Of a stretch of DNA of 64,000 nt, positions 9,488 through 21,215 are shown one piece after another (within the stretch, counting starts at the first letter, position 1; each line of letters begins with the position of its first letter). The notes under the pieces were generated by a model, which was given only the letters and a program-made list of their open reading frames with translations, was not told the DNA's origin and ran no database searches. Position numbers and translations under genes: made by a program. The stretch lies in the NCBI RefSeq assembly GCF_029168945.1, contig NC_083602.1:89600027-89664026 (forward strand), read 5' to 3'. Source of the DNA: Cannabis sativa (lineage: Eukaryota; Streptophyta; Magnoliopsida; Rosales; Cannabaceae).

Positions 9488-10426
9488 CTAAATATAAGCA
9501 CCCCACATAGAGATTACAACAACCATAACAATCCCAATGTTTACAACACCATTATTCATAACAACAACACCCTTGGACTTTGACGACTTGTCCCCTTCCG
9601 CCGCATCCGGGCTAATGGATTCCTCAGAAGAGGAAGAAGATGATGAAGATGATGAAGAAGAAGACGAATTAGTATCTTTCGAAGGCTTCAATGGTGTGGG
9701 AGAAGGAGCCAAGTGTTTTGTCTTCGGTTTCGGACCGAAAATTCCAAGTGGAAGTAACACCTTATCGACCTTGTAAATAGCAAGCTGATTATCCTCATAA
9801 ACGGTACCAGAAATGGTAGCGTTAACAATTCCAGTAGATATGTTAACCAAGCTTCCTTCAACAGTAACATTTAGAGGAAAGTCATTAGTATTGCTAGCTT
9901 GTGTCCGTACAGGGTTACTGAGAGTCTCAAAGTTTTGGAGTGAAACTAAAGTAGGAAGAATGTGGTATTGGACAAGCTGGACTTTGTCTTCAGTGGAGAG
10001 TGTGTTAAGAGTGCCAGGTTTCAAAGCACCAAAGGCCCCATTTGTTGGGGCAAAAATGGTCAATGTGTTGGATACATTTAGTTGATTCTCGATCTGAATG
10101 CTTACAGAAGTACTCTTAAGGAGGCGGATGAAGACACTGAAGATACCGGCTTTTTCGAGGATTTTGGTGACGTCGGTTGGTGTGTAAAGGGCTTTGTGGG
10201 GTGGCGCTTGGACGAGTGGCACTTGAGATGGCGGCTCCACCGCGGGCACTGGCAAAGCTGTTGGCGCTTTCGTTGGGGTTAAGGCCTTAGCTTTAGTTGG
10301 GGCTGCAGCAGCTACATGTTTTGATGGAGGTTGGGCTGGAGAGTGAGCTAATATTGTGGCTCCTTTGCAGTGGTAAAAGAAACACAAAAACAAGAATGAG
10401 AAGTAAATGATTGCTTGCTTGTTCAT
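9488..10426 (-). CDS. FLA: Fasciclin-like arabinogalactan protein, type A copy 1
   Basis: This is a 312-residue, single-exon, secreted cell-wall glycoprotein. Residues 1-22 form a signal peptide. Residues 23 to about 80 are Ala/Pro/Thr-rich, with AP, SP and TP dipeptides that act as arabinogalactan sites. Residues of about 84-222 are one FAS1 domain: an H1-like TLTIFAPTNGAF, the VQLVQYHILP YH motif and an H2-like LAIYKVDKVLLP, plus NVT, NIS and NAT glycosylation sites. A second AGP stretch and a run of 14 Ser follow, then a hydrophobic C-terminus typical of GPI-anchor addition. One FAS1 domain with a GPI tail is the FLA11/12 group, linked in other plants to secondary walls and fibre mechanics. 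Its closest relatives are the three plus-strand copies at 48-55 kb, so this is a dispersed inverted copy. A TATATATA lies near 10553-10561. Confidence 0.93.
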   Translation of the reverse strand: MNKQAIIYFSFLFLCFFYHCKGATILAHSPAQPPSKHVAAAAPTKAKALTPTKAPTALPVPAVEPPSQVPLVQAPPHKALYTPTDVTKILEKAGIFSVFIRLLKSTSVSIQIENQLNVSNTLTIFAPTNGAFGALKPGTLNTLSTEDKVQLVQYHILPTLVSLQNFETLSNPVRTQASNTNDFPLNVTVEGSLVNISTGIVNATISGTVYEDNQLAIYKVDKVLLPLGIFGPKPKTKHLAPSPTPLKPSKDTNSSSSSSSSSSSSSSEESISPDAAEGDKSSKSKGVVVMNNGVVNIGIVMVVVISMWGAYI

Positions 10427-10903
10427 TTTTCCTTTTTTTTTTTTTACTATATATGAGAATGGAATTCTAGCTAAGGCTAATTAGTATTAATTAGCTAATG
10501 TTTATGAAGAAGTGGAATAAATTTGATGATTTGTGTTGGAGTATTAGATGTTCATATATATAAGCTATAGACACGTAAAGCAATTGTATGAAAATAATAA
10601 TTTTTAAAGCTAAAAATGTATTATGTCATTGTTAAGAAAGGTGGAGTGAACTAAGTTGTGGTAGACGTTATTAGATCGATTAATGGATATATATGGTTGG
10701 TTGATTTGAAAGAAATTATATTAGATCATGATCATGATCATGATAAAGTGGGATAATAAAAACGGTCGACGTACCTGATGATTTGCCTATATATATATAT
10801 ATGCTTTTATAATATATATTTATATAATAGACATGTCATCCAATTAAGTGTTTATCATGATAAGGGAGCGTAAACCTTATTGATTGAGATGCTAATTTTT
10901 TAA

Positions 10904-11268
10904 GAATAATTTATGATTTAAATATTTAAATTTAATTTTCGGTTGCAAATAAATATTTAAGTTTAATTTTTAGTGGTAATAATACTTATATTATAATTCT
11001 AAAACTCTCTAAGTATCTGGCCCGTAAATATTAAGTTATTATCCACATATCATTTTTTTATTGGTATATTTAAACATTTTTGTAAATTATAATTTAATAA
11101 TTTGGATCAATCAAGAATTAACACGTGCCAATTGCCAATTTATTTAGTATTTCACAGTTAGGTACTTACAAAAATTTTAGAATTATAATTTAGGTAATAT
11201 TATTACTGCCAAAAATTAAATTTAGATATTTATTTATTAAACTTAAAAATTTGTGTTGCAAATTACTC
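10904..11268. mobile_element. MITE with inverted termini GAGTAATTTGC-like
   Basis: The right end, read on minus, begins GAGTAATTTGC and continues with ...AAGTTTAAT...TTTAATTTTTGGCAGTAATAAT. The left end has the same order (GAATAATTTAT...AAGTTTAATTTTTAGTGGTAATAAT). The flanks ATTTTTTAA and ATTTTTAAT resemble a 9-bp duplication. Half of a related copy lies at 40973-41110. Confidence 0.6.
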
Positions 11269-11753
11269 ATTTTTAATATTTTACAACTTAGATTACAATT
11301 TACATATATTAGAGTCCAAAAAAGATGTCACCTTGCCTAAAATATGGACTGGTTGCTCTAAATCATTTGAGAATTATCCCTAAATAAATTTTTTTCGGCT
11401 TTTATACAAATACTGATAAAATATTATTAAATAATTATATTATTTAGTGTAGTGGTGAAAATATTTTTAAAATTTAATGAGGTGACAAGTTTAAAATTCT
11501 CCATACTTATAATATTTTATTTTTCATAGATAAAATATTTTCATTAGAGTACTATTGAGATTTGAATCTTAGTAAATAATATAAAATGTGATTACAATAC
11601 TAAAACTTATTTTAATATAATTATGTATTATTTTATATTTTATTATAATCATTTCTATCCTTTTTATTAAAATTTTGAAGTCCCAAATAATATAAAATAA
11701 GCCTTAAATTTCCAGTTAAGTTTTGGTTAGACATATTTCTTAACTTGATTACT

Positions 11754-13200
11754 TCTTATTGTTGGGAGACTATATGGGATCATTGTGTTATTATTGTTTC
11801 CTCAGCTATTATGGAGAATATAGGAGTTCAACCGTTTAAATTCTACAACTTTTGGGCTGATCACAATGACTTTAAGCACACTGTTATGGAAAACTAGTGT
11901 AAACCAGTTAGAGGGATTGGTTTAATCTCGATCTTTTTTTAAGTTAGTAAGACTGAAGCACCAGCTTAGGAAATTCAATAAGCATGCTAGCAAGCTAAGG
12001 CTAGATACCAAAAGGTTAGGAAATTCATGAAGCTTGTATTTTTTCTGAGAAAGAGGCTACTGCTGATCAGTACTGTTTATAGGAAAAACTTCTTAGAAAT
12101 TTCCTTATCAAGAGAAGCAAAATAACTTGGTTAAAAAAGGGGGATGACAACACAACTTTTTTCTATGCTAGTTTGAAGAAGAGAAGGGATTAGGAGAATA
12201 TAATCACTAGTTTCATGAATAATTTAGGGCATTTGATAGACAATTATGCAGAGGTGTTGAATCATTTTCTTGATCATTTTAAGAGCTATATGCACTACAA
12301 TAAATGTTATTTTTGTCAGCACATTTTTTTGCTAGCAAAAGTTTGGTACGTATTGTGCTGATAAATTGAAATTTACTTATGATGTGTTGGTAAAGGAATT
12401 GGCAAATCAGCATTGGTATTAGAGCTTTTACCAACACAAAATGAAAAATGCTGGTAAAAGTTAGATTTTAACTATTGCAAATGTGCGTTGGCAAAACTTT
12501 GATTTTTTTGCCAGCTCAGTTTACAAAATGCGTTATTGTACTAGTAAAAGTGACATTTCCTATAGTGATGAATAGTTCTAGTACAACTTCTGATCGGATT
12601 GATTCTGTTTGCTTGGAGCAGGGAAATAAACTGGATTTAAATCAACATGTTGGTTTGATTCGGTCGTTCACTTTCAAAGAGATCAAGACTGCTACGTTTA
12701 GTATCCCTTGTTCTAAAAGCCCTGAGCCAGATGGGTATAACTCAGAGTTCTTTAAGGTTATGTGGTCGGTATGGAAGTTAGCAAAGCCATTATGTATTTT
12801 TTTGGTACAGGTATTATTCTATTTATCAATTTAATGAGAGTCATTATTCTAGTTCCAAAAATATTTTTGCCAAGTAAAGCTATTAATTTTAAACTTATAG
12901 CATGTTGTAGTACCATCTACAAAGGCATCACTAAGCTCATGTATAAAAGAGTTGAGAAAATATTTCATTCTCTAGTTAATCTAAATCAAGGAGCTTTTAT
13001 AAAGTAGGGATTCATTCCTCACAACATTCTCATCCTCCAAGATCTGATCAAGAATTATAGAAGGAAAAATATTTTTTCTAGGTGTGCGATTAAAATTAAT
13101 CTGAGTTATAAAGCTTATAATACGGATGATTGGAGATTTGTAGAAGAGTTGCTCATTGGTTTGAATTTCCTTCATGATTTGTTAACTGGGTCATGAATTG
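11754..13200 (+). pseudogene. Degenerate L1-type LINE (reverse transcriptase relic)
   Basis: Reading across frames gives typical plant LINE pieces in order: FKFYNFWADHNDF after the endonuclease, ITWLKKGDDNTTFFYASLKK, then SPEPDGYNSEFFKVMW of the reverse transcriptase, NQGAF, HNILILQDLIKNY and an IKINLSYKAYNTDDW segment matching the RT 'KxDLxKAYDxVxW' block. The catalytic first Asp region is degraded (Asn for Asp), and there are many stops and frameshifts. A MITE (12293-12567) splits the RT region, and a second MITE sits just past the 3' end. The element cannot encode a working enzyme. Confidence 0.85.
12293..12567. mobile_element. CACTA-type MITE inserted in the LINE
   Basis: This 275-bp element begins CACTACAATAAATG and ends CATTTCCTATAGTG, an imperfect inverted pair with CACTA/TAGTG termini. 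Exact 3-bp duplications ATG (12290-12292 and 12568-12570) flank it, as expected for CACTA elements. LINE sequence continues on both sides. Confidence 0.8.
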
Positions 13201-13219
13201 CACATCACAAAACTGTCAT

Positions 13220-13553
13220 CACTACAAAATATTTTACTTTTAGTTACAACAAAATTTGTGATTAAATGTGAAAAAATTGTGAGTAATTATAAATCATGAT
13301 TTATGTTGTGACTAAAAGGTCCATGGATAAAAGTAAGAGTCACAAAAATTATAATTTGTTGTGACTAAATGTATTTTCAGTTACAATACTTATTGTGACT
13401 AAAATTAAATTAGTGACAATTTGTAACTAAATACTATGTTTTAGTCACAATTAACATTTTGTTGTAACTAAAAATCACATTTAATCACAAAAAAAAATTA
13501 TGCTGTGACAAAAAAGTTGTCACTAAAATTAACAGTTCAGTTTTTTTGTAGTG
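13220..13553. mobile_element. CACTA-type MITE built of TAGTCACAA words
   Basis: It begins CACTACAAAATATTTTAC and ends TTTTTTTGTAGTG. The flanking triplets are CAT and CGT (one mismatch). The interior alternates TTTAGTCACAA and TTGTGACTAAA words. Its right half is also present at about 41272-41404, because both lie at the edge of the duplicated FLA block. Confidence 0.75.
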
Positions 13554-13991
13554 CGTGTAAACACAAAACTTATAATTATTTAAATTCAATGTATGCAAAA
13601 TCTAAATATAATCAAATACACTTTATCAATATATATATATATATAATTAAATACACGTTCGATTTGAACTGTAAATAGAATAAGAGATTTATACAACAGC
13701 AAAAATATTAACCTAAAAACGAAATAATATATCGGACGAATATGTAAATTAAATTATTGACTCAAACATTGGTACTACAAAAGATGATGAGCAACACAAA
13801 TCCCATATCTACTGCTAATAATAATATATGATCATGTACACAAACATATACATTATTCAAAAACCACTCAATTAATCATAATCATCAAACTATTAATCCT
13901 ACAACATGGTACGTATGATCACTCATAATAATAATTCACCACAAAATATAACAAAACGAACTTGTAAAAATTACAACAATAATTAACTATC

Positions 13992-14939
13992 TCAAAATAA
14001 AAGTGCAATTGCACCAAAAACATTAATAACACCAATTGTTGCGACCATGCCATTACGAAAAGCACCAGAGGCATGCATTGAAGAAACTGGGTTATCATCC
14101 AATGTTGAAGTAGATGATGAGAGGTCAGATGACGAATCTGACCCTTTACCGCTACCTGCTAAGCCTTTTGTAGGCTTAGCAAGCAATGCAGGCGCAGGTG
14201 CGAGGGCCTTATGAAGCTTAGTGGGAGCGAAAATGGCCATGGGAAGCAAAACCTTGTCGATTTTATAAATAGCGAGTTGGCTATCGGCATAGATTGTGCC
14301 AGAAATAGTTGTATTGACAACACCAGTTGATATGTTAACCCAATTACCTTGTGTTGTGATGTTTAAAGGGTACTCGTCAGTGTTACTAGCTTGTGTACGG
14401 ACAGGGTTACTGAGAGTCTGGAAAGTCGAGATGGAAATGAAAGAAGGTAAGATGTGGTATTGTACTAATTGTACCTTTTGTTCTGCATTTAAGAAGTTGA
14501 GTGTTCCGGGTTTTAAAGCGGAGAAAGCGTCGTTAGTTGGGGCTAGAATTGTCATGCTGTTGGAAGTGTTGAGTTGGTTTTCGATCTGTTCAATTACTTG
14601 GGTGCTTTTGAGTATGCGGATGAAGACACTAAAGGTTCCGGCTTTGTCAAGAATCTTAACCACATCGGTTGGCTCGGGTTTGGCTTTTCGCGGTGGAGCT
14701 TCAACTAGTGGCTCTGCTGAGGGAGCTTGTGCTTCTGATGAGGTCGGTGCTCGAGCTGGGGTTGCTGTGGGTGTTGGTGTTGCTACTTTAGGTTTTGTAG
14801 GCGCCACGGCTGGGGTGGCGCCTTTAGTAGCGGCTATGTGGGCAGATGGGGCTTTGGCTGGAGCTTGATGAGTTAAACTCATTGTGGTGTGAGATAAGAT
14901 AAGAAGTAGGAATGAAAAAGAGATGAGAGTTTGCTTCAT
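13992..14939 (-). CDS. FLA: Fasciclin-like arabinogalactan protein, type B copy 1
   Basis: 315 residues, one exon. A signal peptide (about 1-22) is followed by a long Ala/Pro/Thr AGP stretch with many APT, ATP and TPT words (about 24-88). The FAS1 domain (about 92-230) has MTILAPTNDAF, VQLVQYHILP and LAIYKIDKVLLP, with NIT, NIS and NTT glycosylation sites. The tail is Ser/Asp-rich without a pure Ser run and ends in a hydrophobic GPI-type segment. The protein differs from its duplicate at 41848-42795 at about eight positions, including I/T in the helix after FSVF and D/G in the APTN(D/G)AF motif. A TATATAAAA promoter element lies on minus at 15054-15062. Confidence 0.93.
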   Translation of the reverse strand: MKQTLISFSFLLLILSHTTMSLTHQAPAKAPSAHIAATKGATPAVAPTKPKVATPTPTATPARAPTSSEAQAPSAEPLVEAPPRKAKPEPTDVVKILDKAGTFSVFIRILKSTQVIEQIENQLNTSNSMTILAPTNDAFSALKPGTLNFLNAEQKVQLVQYHILPSFISISTFQTLSNPVRTQASNTDEYPLNITTQGNWVNISTGVVNTTISGTIYADSQLAIYKIDKVLLPMAIFAPTKLHKALAPAPALLAKPTKGLAGSGKGSDSSSDLSSSTSTLDDNPVSSMHASGAFRNGMVATIGVINVFGAIALLF

Positions 14940-15053
14940 CTTTGTATATAGCTAGGGTTTAATTATTTAGTTATTATTATTATTATTTTTTATTATTATT
15001 ATGTTGAGAGATTTTGTGAGTTGATGATACGGTGAATGGGAGGAATATTGGGG

Positions 15054-15062
15054 TTTTATATA
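15054..15062 (-). promoter_or_regulatory. TATA box of FLA type B copy 1
   Basis: TATATAAAA on the minus strand lies about 115 bp upstream of the start codon. The equivalent site of the duplicate gene (about 42916-42926) reads TATATTAAAA, a weaker match. Confidence 0.6.
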
Positions 15063-15944
15063 AGTTAATATGGTTTGAAGGGAGATTAATTAAATCATGA
15101 GGTGGTTATAATGATTATTGTTATTATTATTTAGTTGTGGGAAGTACCAAATATTATGGTGGCTAGTTAGTTGGATTATAATGTGTTGATGATATCTACT
15201 TTTGAGTTGGAAAGGTACGTTAAATAATATTGAAGTGAGAGTGATATATATGATCATAAAATATAGAGAAATGTTAAAGGGTACCAGTGGTGCCTAGCAT
15301 TCTTCTATGTATCACTATCACTATTGGTCCAACTAAGTATCGGATCCCATATAATTTAATATAATAATTTTTAGAGAATATCGCTAACCAATCGCAACGT
15401 GACATGTTAAGAAGGTGTTAGACACTACTGATGCCTTATAGCTCTAAAATATAATAAGCCATTAGATTTTTTACTGATTTGCTTTTCATCAATGCTTATC
15501 AAAAATGACATTTGATTTGTATTTAGTTGAGAATATATTTAAATTAGCTGTTAATGAATTTTTATTCATGAATATTAATAATCGTTGGTTTTAGAAAGTG
15601 ACACGTATATCCATTATATGTATTCATGTTATTCAGGTCCGACTTTTTTTTCTTATTATTAAAAAAAACTAATTTTGAAAAATATTATATTGTTTTTTAA
15701 ATAAAGTCCTCAAAAATATTTTTATTCTTATGATGGATTAAATTTTAAGACCCAATAAATTAATATTGATTAAAAACCAAAGTGTCATGTCATGGGCTAA
15801 TTAATTAAGCTTTAACGTCATAGATATCAAAATGACAATTAATTAAAATTAAAAGTGGAGATAATTTCTCACTTTATTTTCTATGATATTAATTATTATG
15901 TATGTACTAATTAAACCATTTTCATAATGGTAGACACAATCTAG

Positions 15945-18530
15945 GCCGGAACATAAAAACCGCTAAACCGTGGGAACCGCCTAACCCATTAGAATCCGCC
16001 CGTATGGAAACCGCCCATTAAAAACCCGTAAAAATTGGATTGGGTTGAATTTTAACCCGCTGTTTGGCGGGCGGGTACGGGTTAGCCTAGAAACGGGCGG
16101 GTTCAACCCGACCCGTAATATATTATTTTATTATTTTTTTTAATTTAATTTATACTACCCAAAACCCTATCATCAAAACACTCTCTCACCTATTCACAAT
16201 TATCTCCTCTCCTTTCGTCGCTGGCGGCTGTCACTCTCTCGCCGTTTTCCTCACTCAAGGTACAGTTCTTATGTCTCGTACTCTTTTCCCATGATTCAAA
16301 TAAGATTATATATGTTGATTTAGTTTAGATGAGAAGTATTCATTGTCACTGCTCTGAATGGTTGTGTTGAACACATTTATGGTGTATGAAAATCTTATTC
16401 TTTATCTAAAAGCCGCTCTTTTAAGTTTGGTATTGGATTTTGAGTATGATTTTGTGGAAAGTAACTATTTTTCTTTTTTTTAGCAGAGTAGAGTTTTGGG
16501 AGGTTTTTTAATTTGGGTATTTGGGAGGAATCATCATTTTGAACTCTGTGTTTGAATTAGGTATTCTATATAAGTAAGGGCGGTCGTTTTTTTTGCTGGA
16601 AGAAACTCAGGCAAGGCTTACATAGAACATAAATATGGATATATATATATATACACACCCACACGGGTGCTTAGTTTAGTTTGTGGTATGTATGATTCTG
16701 GACTTTTTTGCCTTTTTTTTTTGGCATCACAATTCTCTTTTACTGAAGGAACTAGGGAAACAAATATGTTTTTGTGGATTGCTCAATGATATGTCCATTA
16801 TTTGTATGTCAACTCCAATGTTGTGAAATATTTTTTGTCTTTTGCTACTCTGAAAACCTTTCTGATGAAAACAGTGTTGGAGTCTACAGTTGTAAATGTA
16901 AATTAGGCTTTGTTGCAATTTAGTTATTGTATACATAGGTTAAGAAGAGAAGTAATAGAGCTGTACATTCTGAAGTATAAGCTTTAGGCAAGAAATTAGG
17001 TGGACTTCTTGCTCCCTTTCTTGGGAAGGGGGATTTGATCAGGGTTATTTGTGTTAAATATCTTTAATTTGTGCTGTGATGTTTTTTGATTGTAGCTTTA
17101 GAATAGTCGATATGGAGCTGTCGTTGTTCTAATGCTTGTATATATGAATATAACCAGTAAGGTATTCATAAATATTGTTTTTCTGTTACATGACATTCTA
17201 CTTGATCTAAGGATAGAATCTTGATCGTTGAAAATCTCATCAATATATGTAATAGTATAAGTCTTTGTCTATGTAATAGTATAAGCAATACAACTTCCTA
17301 AGGAAAATTATAATTGTAAATTATCATATTATCTACTTTCAAGACCACTGTAATATCTATGTTTATTTTCAAGTATATCTATAAGTCTTTGTCTAGCAAT
17401 AAGTGTAAAATCAATATTAACTACTGACAAATATTGCCAAATAGGGGTTCTGTTCATAGATGAATGATGGGAAATTTCATAGCTAAGTTATATTTGAGGA
17501 TAAATAGAATAAATTATGTGTTTTAAGGTACAAATTGAAACACAATTGAGGGGGATAGTATATGTATATGGTAAAATCTGTCTATAATTCTATATACTAA
17601 AGGTGTCCATTTATAATTTTTCACTATGATTTTTATTTACAAGGTCATATGTCTAAAATTGATAAAAGTATATTTATTTACAAGGTCATATGATTTTTAT
17701 AACTTTTATGAAAATTTTGCTATTATTTTTATTTATTTATTTATTTTGTGAAAAAGTATATATATGTGGTTTAGTGATAAATTTTGATTATTCTTAGGGT
17801 TAATGTGTATGTATATTTAGGGCCAATAAATTGGATTTCAATTTGATAAGTTAGTAAAACGCATAAGACCATAATATTATATTTATTTAATGGAATTGGA
17901 TGATCATCACATTAGAGATTAAGGTTGGTTATTATAATTAATTATGTATTGTAATTTAATCAATATCAAGTTGTTATTTATATGGTAATTAAATTTTTTT
18001 TATTATTTTGCAGAGTTGCATTTCATTTGGAGCCAACTTTTGAAGGCACTTTTGTTTTAATTATGGAGACTTTATGAATTATTATGAACTTAGATTGTGT
18101 TATGGACTTAAATTATGGACTTTTATTTTGGATTGTTATGAACTTGTATGGACTTTTTAAGGACCTTTTCTAGATTGTTATGGAATAGTACTATGGAGTA
18201 TGGACTTTATAAGAATTGTTACGAAATTTTCATGGATTATTATTATGCCTTGTTATGGAGTTTATAAAGATTGATATGAATTTCTTAAGGACTTTTATGC
18301 ATTGTTATTAATAGGTATAAATTTTTAGTTAATTTTTTTTTTCTTGTGACAATATACTTTGGAAGTTTTGATTTTTAAGCAACCCAAACCGCCCAAAAAA
18401 CCGCATAAAACCGCCCCCTAAAAAACCGCCCAACCCAAACTTTTATTGGGCGGGTATGGGTTGTGATTTTAAAAAACCGCCAAATAAAAAAACCGCCAAA
18501 CCGCCCAAAAACCGCCCAACCCAACCCATG
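15945..18530 (+). mobile_element. Probable non-autonomous hAT-like element with ACCGCC-rich ends
   Basis: Both ends (about 15950-16110 and 18380-18525) are crowded with AACCGCC, GGCGGGCGGGT and AACCC words, the subterminal repeat style of plant hAT elements. The inside resembles a gutted gene: a CT-rich leader with TCGCTGGCGG and TCTCTCGCCG (16140-16258) followed by an AG/GTACAG donor, about 1.7 kb of AT-rich sequence, then a TTGCAG acceptor at about 18013 and a short exon without a long frame. No transposase domain is left. Exact termini and the 8-bp duplication could not be fixed. The collinear FLA block copy lacks this segment. Confidence 0.5.
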
Positions 18531-18600
18531 TGCAGGCAATACCACTCCTCATATATTAAAAAAAAATATTTATACTAGTATATGCAGAATAAGATATTAA

Positions 18601-18770
18601 GGGCTCGTTTGAAACGTTGTATTAGGCCGTATTGTATTGTATTGTATTATATTGAATTGTATTTTATGTAATATTTTTATGTAAAACTATATGTAGTATT
18701 AATTTTTATAGACACCTAAATATATAATATTTTAGTATAAATTAAAGTTAAACATAGTATTATACAAAAA
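18601..18770. mobile_element. Left half of a MITE split by the Helitron
   Basis: It starts GGGCTCGTTTGAAACG and continues through CGTATTGTATTGTATTG and CACCTAAATATATAAT. It is the counterpart of the left part of the intact 238-bp MITE at 43511-43748 and stops at AAAAA (18770). The right half resumes at 31776. Confidence 0.8.
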
Positions 18771-19047
18771 TCTATATATTTATATAATTGTATTGTTAGG
18801 ATAGGTGAGGTGGAGTTCTAACTTTTCAAGAAACCAATTTTTTTTTTTCTCAGCATTTCACTATTTTATTTATTTTTCTCTATTAATTCATACTCATATT
18901 AATTCTTAGTGTCTTTTAATTGACATATGAAAAACCTATTATTATTTAAAAAAAAAAAAAGAGTATTTTCAGTTATCAAATGTAATTATTATCATGACTA
19001 TTAATATTATTCAGTTACAAAATAATCATGAGGAATAAATAATAGAA

Positions 19048-19920
19048 GGGAAATTTGAGTTTCTATGCATTTTTTATACCTAAATTAATTATCTAAACTA
19101 ATACTTATAACTCTTTAAAAAATAGGACTACTTTTACCTAAACCCCAAAATACCCCCCTCATTATTCTCAACCATTTCTCTCTCTTCCTCCTTTCTCTCT
19201 CAAATCAAACCCACCAAAACACACTGCCGATCCACCTCCCTTCCACCCAAAACCAACCATCGCAGAACGGCGAATGCCACCTCCGACCGAGACGCCGACG
19301 GAGAGCCAACCGAACCCACACCTCCACCACCTCCGACCCTCTCTGAAATCTGAAGAAAAAAAAAAAAAAATTCTGAAACTTTTTTTTTTTTTTTCCCGCG
19401 ATTTGAGAGAGGAAGAAGACAAGGTCGATGGTCGGACCTTGGGGGTCCGATGGTCGGACCCATCGGACCCCAAGGTCCGACCATCGGACCTTTGATTTTT
19501 TTTTTTTTTTTTTTTTTTGCGATTTTGGAGAGAGAGGAAGAAAGGGTTCGATGGTCGGGTCCGATGGGTCCGATGGGTCCGATGGTCGGGTCCGATGGGT
19601 CCGATGGCTCGGCTTTAATTTTTTTTTTTTTTTTTTTTTTTCCCGCGATTTGAGAGAGAGGGGAAGAGAGAGGGCCGAGGGTCGGACCTTGGGGTCCGAT
19701 GGGTCCGATTGGTCGGACCCCATCGGACCCCATGGTCCGACCATCGGACCTGGGGTGTGGGATTATTGGGACCGGCTAGATAGAGAGAGAAAGAGAGATA
19801 GTTTTAGTTTGGGGGTATTTTTGGGGTTTTGAAAAAAAAGGTATAGTTTTTTTAGGGTTTTAATTATTGGTTTATAAATCAAATTTTTTGATTTTCTAAG
19901 CATAGAAAATCAAATTTCCC
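19048..19920. mobile_element. Non-autonomous MULE with GGTCCGA palindrome modules
   Basis: This 873-bp element has inverted termini beginning GGGAAATTTGA and 8-bp duplications TAATAGAA on both sides (19040-19047 and 19921-19928). Inside are three tandem modules (starting about 19375, 19497 and 19617). Each has a T-tract, a GCGATTT-GAGAGAGAGG word and a cluster of GGTCCGAT/ATCGGACC words in both orientations. A short TE-like remnant of the same design lies at 8775-9241. The many overlapping open frames with T-tract-encoded Phe or Lys runs are artefacts of this repeat structure. Confidence 0.8.
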
Positions 19921-20123
19921 TAATAGAAATATTATATACATATAAGTTATCTATACATAATGTAAGGGAAATTTCAATTTTTGACCCTAATAAAATACCC
20001 CATTTCAAAATATATACCCTCCACTAATTTATACAAATTAATTCCACTATTACTCATTTGTACCCAAAATACCCCTCAAATTTAATTTTCCTATTCACAC
20101 TCTCTTTCCGTCTTTCCCTCTCT

Positions 20124-20253
<130 letters not shown>

Positions 20254-20299
20254 TTCCATCTCTCTCTCTGTCGTTCCCTATCCCTCTTCGACATCGACC

Positions 20300-20465
20300 C
20301 AACATCACGACCCACTCCGGCCATCCACCCACGTCCCCGACCCACTCCGGCCATCCACCCACGACCCCGACCCAACCACGAACCACCACGGACCACCACC
20401 ACGACCCACTGACCACCACGAACCACCACGAACCACCACGGACCACAAAACGTCGCCACCACCAC
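20300..20465 (+). repeat. CCAC/CGACC-rich short tandem repeats
   Basis: Two tandem copies of a unit of about 39 bp (CCCACTCCGGCCATCCACCC core, 20308 and 20340 onward) are followed by many ACCACGAACCACCACGGACC words. The segment lies between the left TIR and the first phased array and may be leader sequence of the ULP1 gene. Confidence 0.7.
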
Positions 20466-20691
20466 CACCCGTGATCGTCGACACCGAACAGAGGCCTTCG
20501 CCACCACGAGCAGTACCCGTCGCCACCACCACCCGTGATCATTAAAAGGTAATGTTTATGTTTTGAGAAAAAAATATATTTTTCATAGATTTGGATGCCA
20601 ATTATTGCATGTTGTTGAGATTAGTGGATTTTGTGTAGCATTTGTGATCTTTAGGTGTAGTGTTTGAATGAAATCTGTGTAAATTACAGGG

Positions 20692-21167
20692 TTATCGATG
20701 ACATGTCAATAGGTTATCGATAGGATGTCGATAGATTGAGTGTCTGTTTGAATGTTACTGTAATTTGTATGTCGATAGGATATCGCCTGTATGTCGATAG
20801 GATGTCGACTGGTATTTTAAGAGTATTTCTGCCCTATATTGTCGACGACTTATCGACAGTATGTCGATGGTATGTCGATTAAATGAGCATGTTGATTGTT
20901 AGGTTGTATTGTCGACTGAATGTCGACTGTATGTCGACAGTATGTCGATATATTGTGTAATTGTTATTTGTTTGAATTGTCGACTGAATGTCGACAGGAT
21001 GTCGACATTTTGTCGACATGAAAGTATTTTCTCGCTTTTGATAATGTCGACATAATGTCGAGGGTATGTCGACATAATGTCGACATGTTTGTTTTGAAAT
21101 TTTTGTGTGCTTACTGTTAGATAATGTCGACTGAATATCGACATGATGTCGATGTTATGTCGACGAT
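20692..21167. repeat. Phased TGTCGAC quartet array, left (7 quartets)
   Basis: Seven groups of four TGTCGA(C/T) words start at 20692, 20769, 20839, 20909, 20977, 21044 and 21124. Within each group the words step by exactly 11 bp. Group starts are 67-80 bp apart. Two of the 28 words have lost the TCGA core. The sequence between groups is not conserved. The array lies just upstream of the ULP1 gene, ending about 50 bp before its first coding block. Confidence 0.95.
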
Positions 21168-21215
21168 TTTAAATTTTTTTAGCAGCTTTATTTATTTGTT
21201 TTTTTGTTTTTTCAG

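Noticed and set aside
12475..12834. 119-codon plus-strand frame as a gene
   Set aside because: It starts inside a MITE and runs into LINE reverse transcriptase sequence, so it is a chance fusion frame.
14296..14868. 190-codon frame antisense to FLA type B (also at 42152-42724), kept open in both copies
   Set aside because: It mirrors the FAS1 coding strand exactly, has no start context or domain, and stays open simply because the two genes are nearly identical.
19168..19832. Several long overlapping frames rich in Gly-Pro-Ser-Asp with Phe or Lys runs
   Set aside because: They arise from GGTCCGA palindromes and T-tracts of the non-autonomous MULE and are equally open in many frames.
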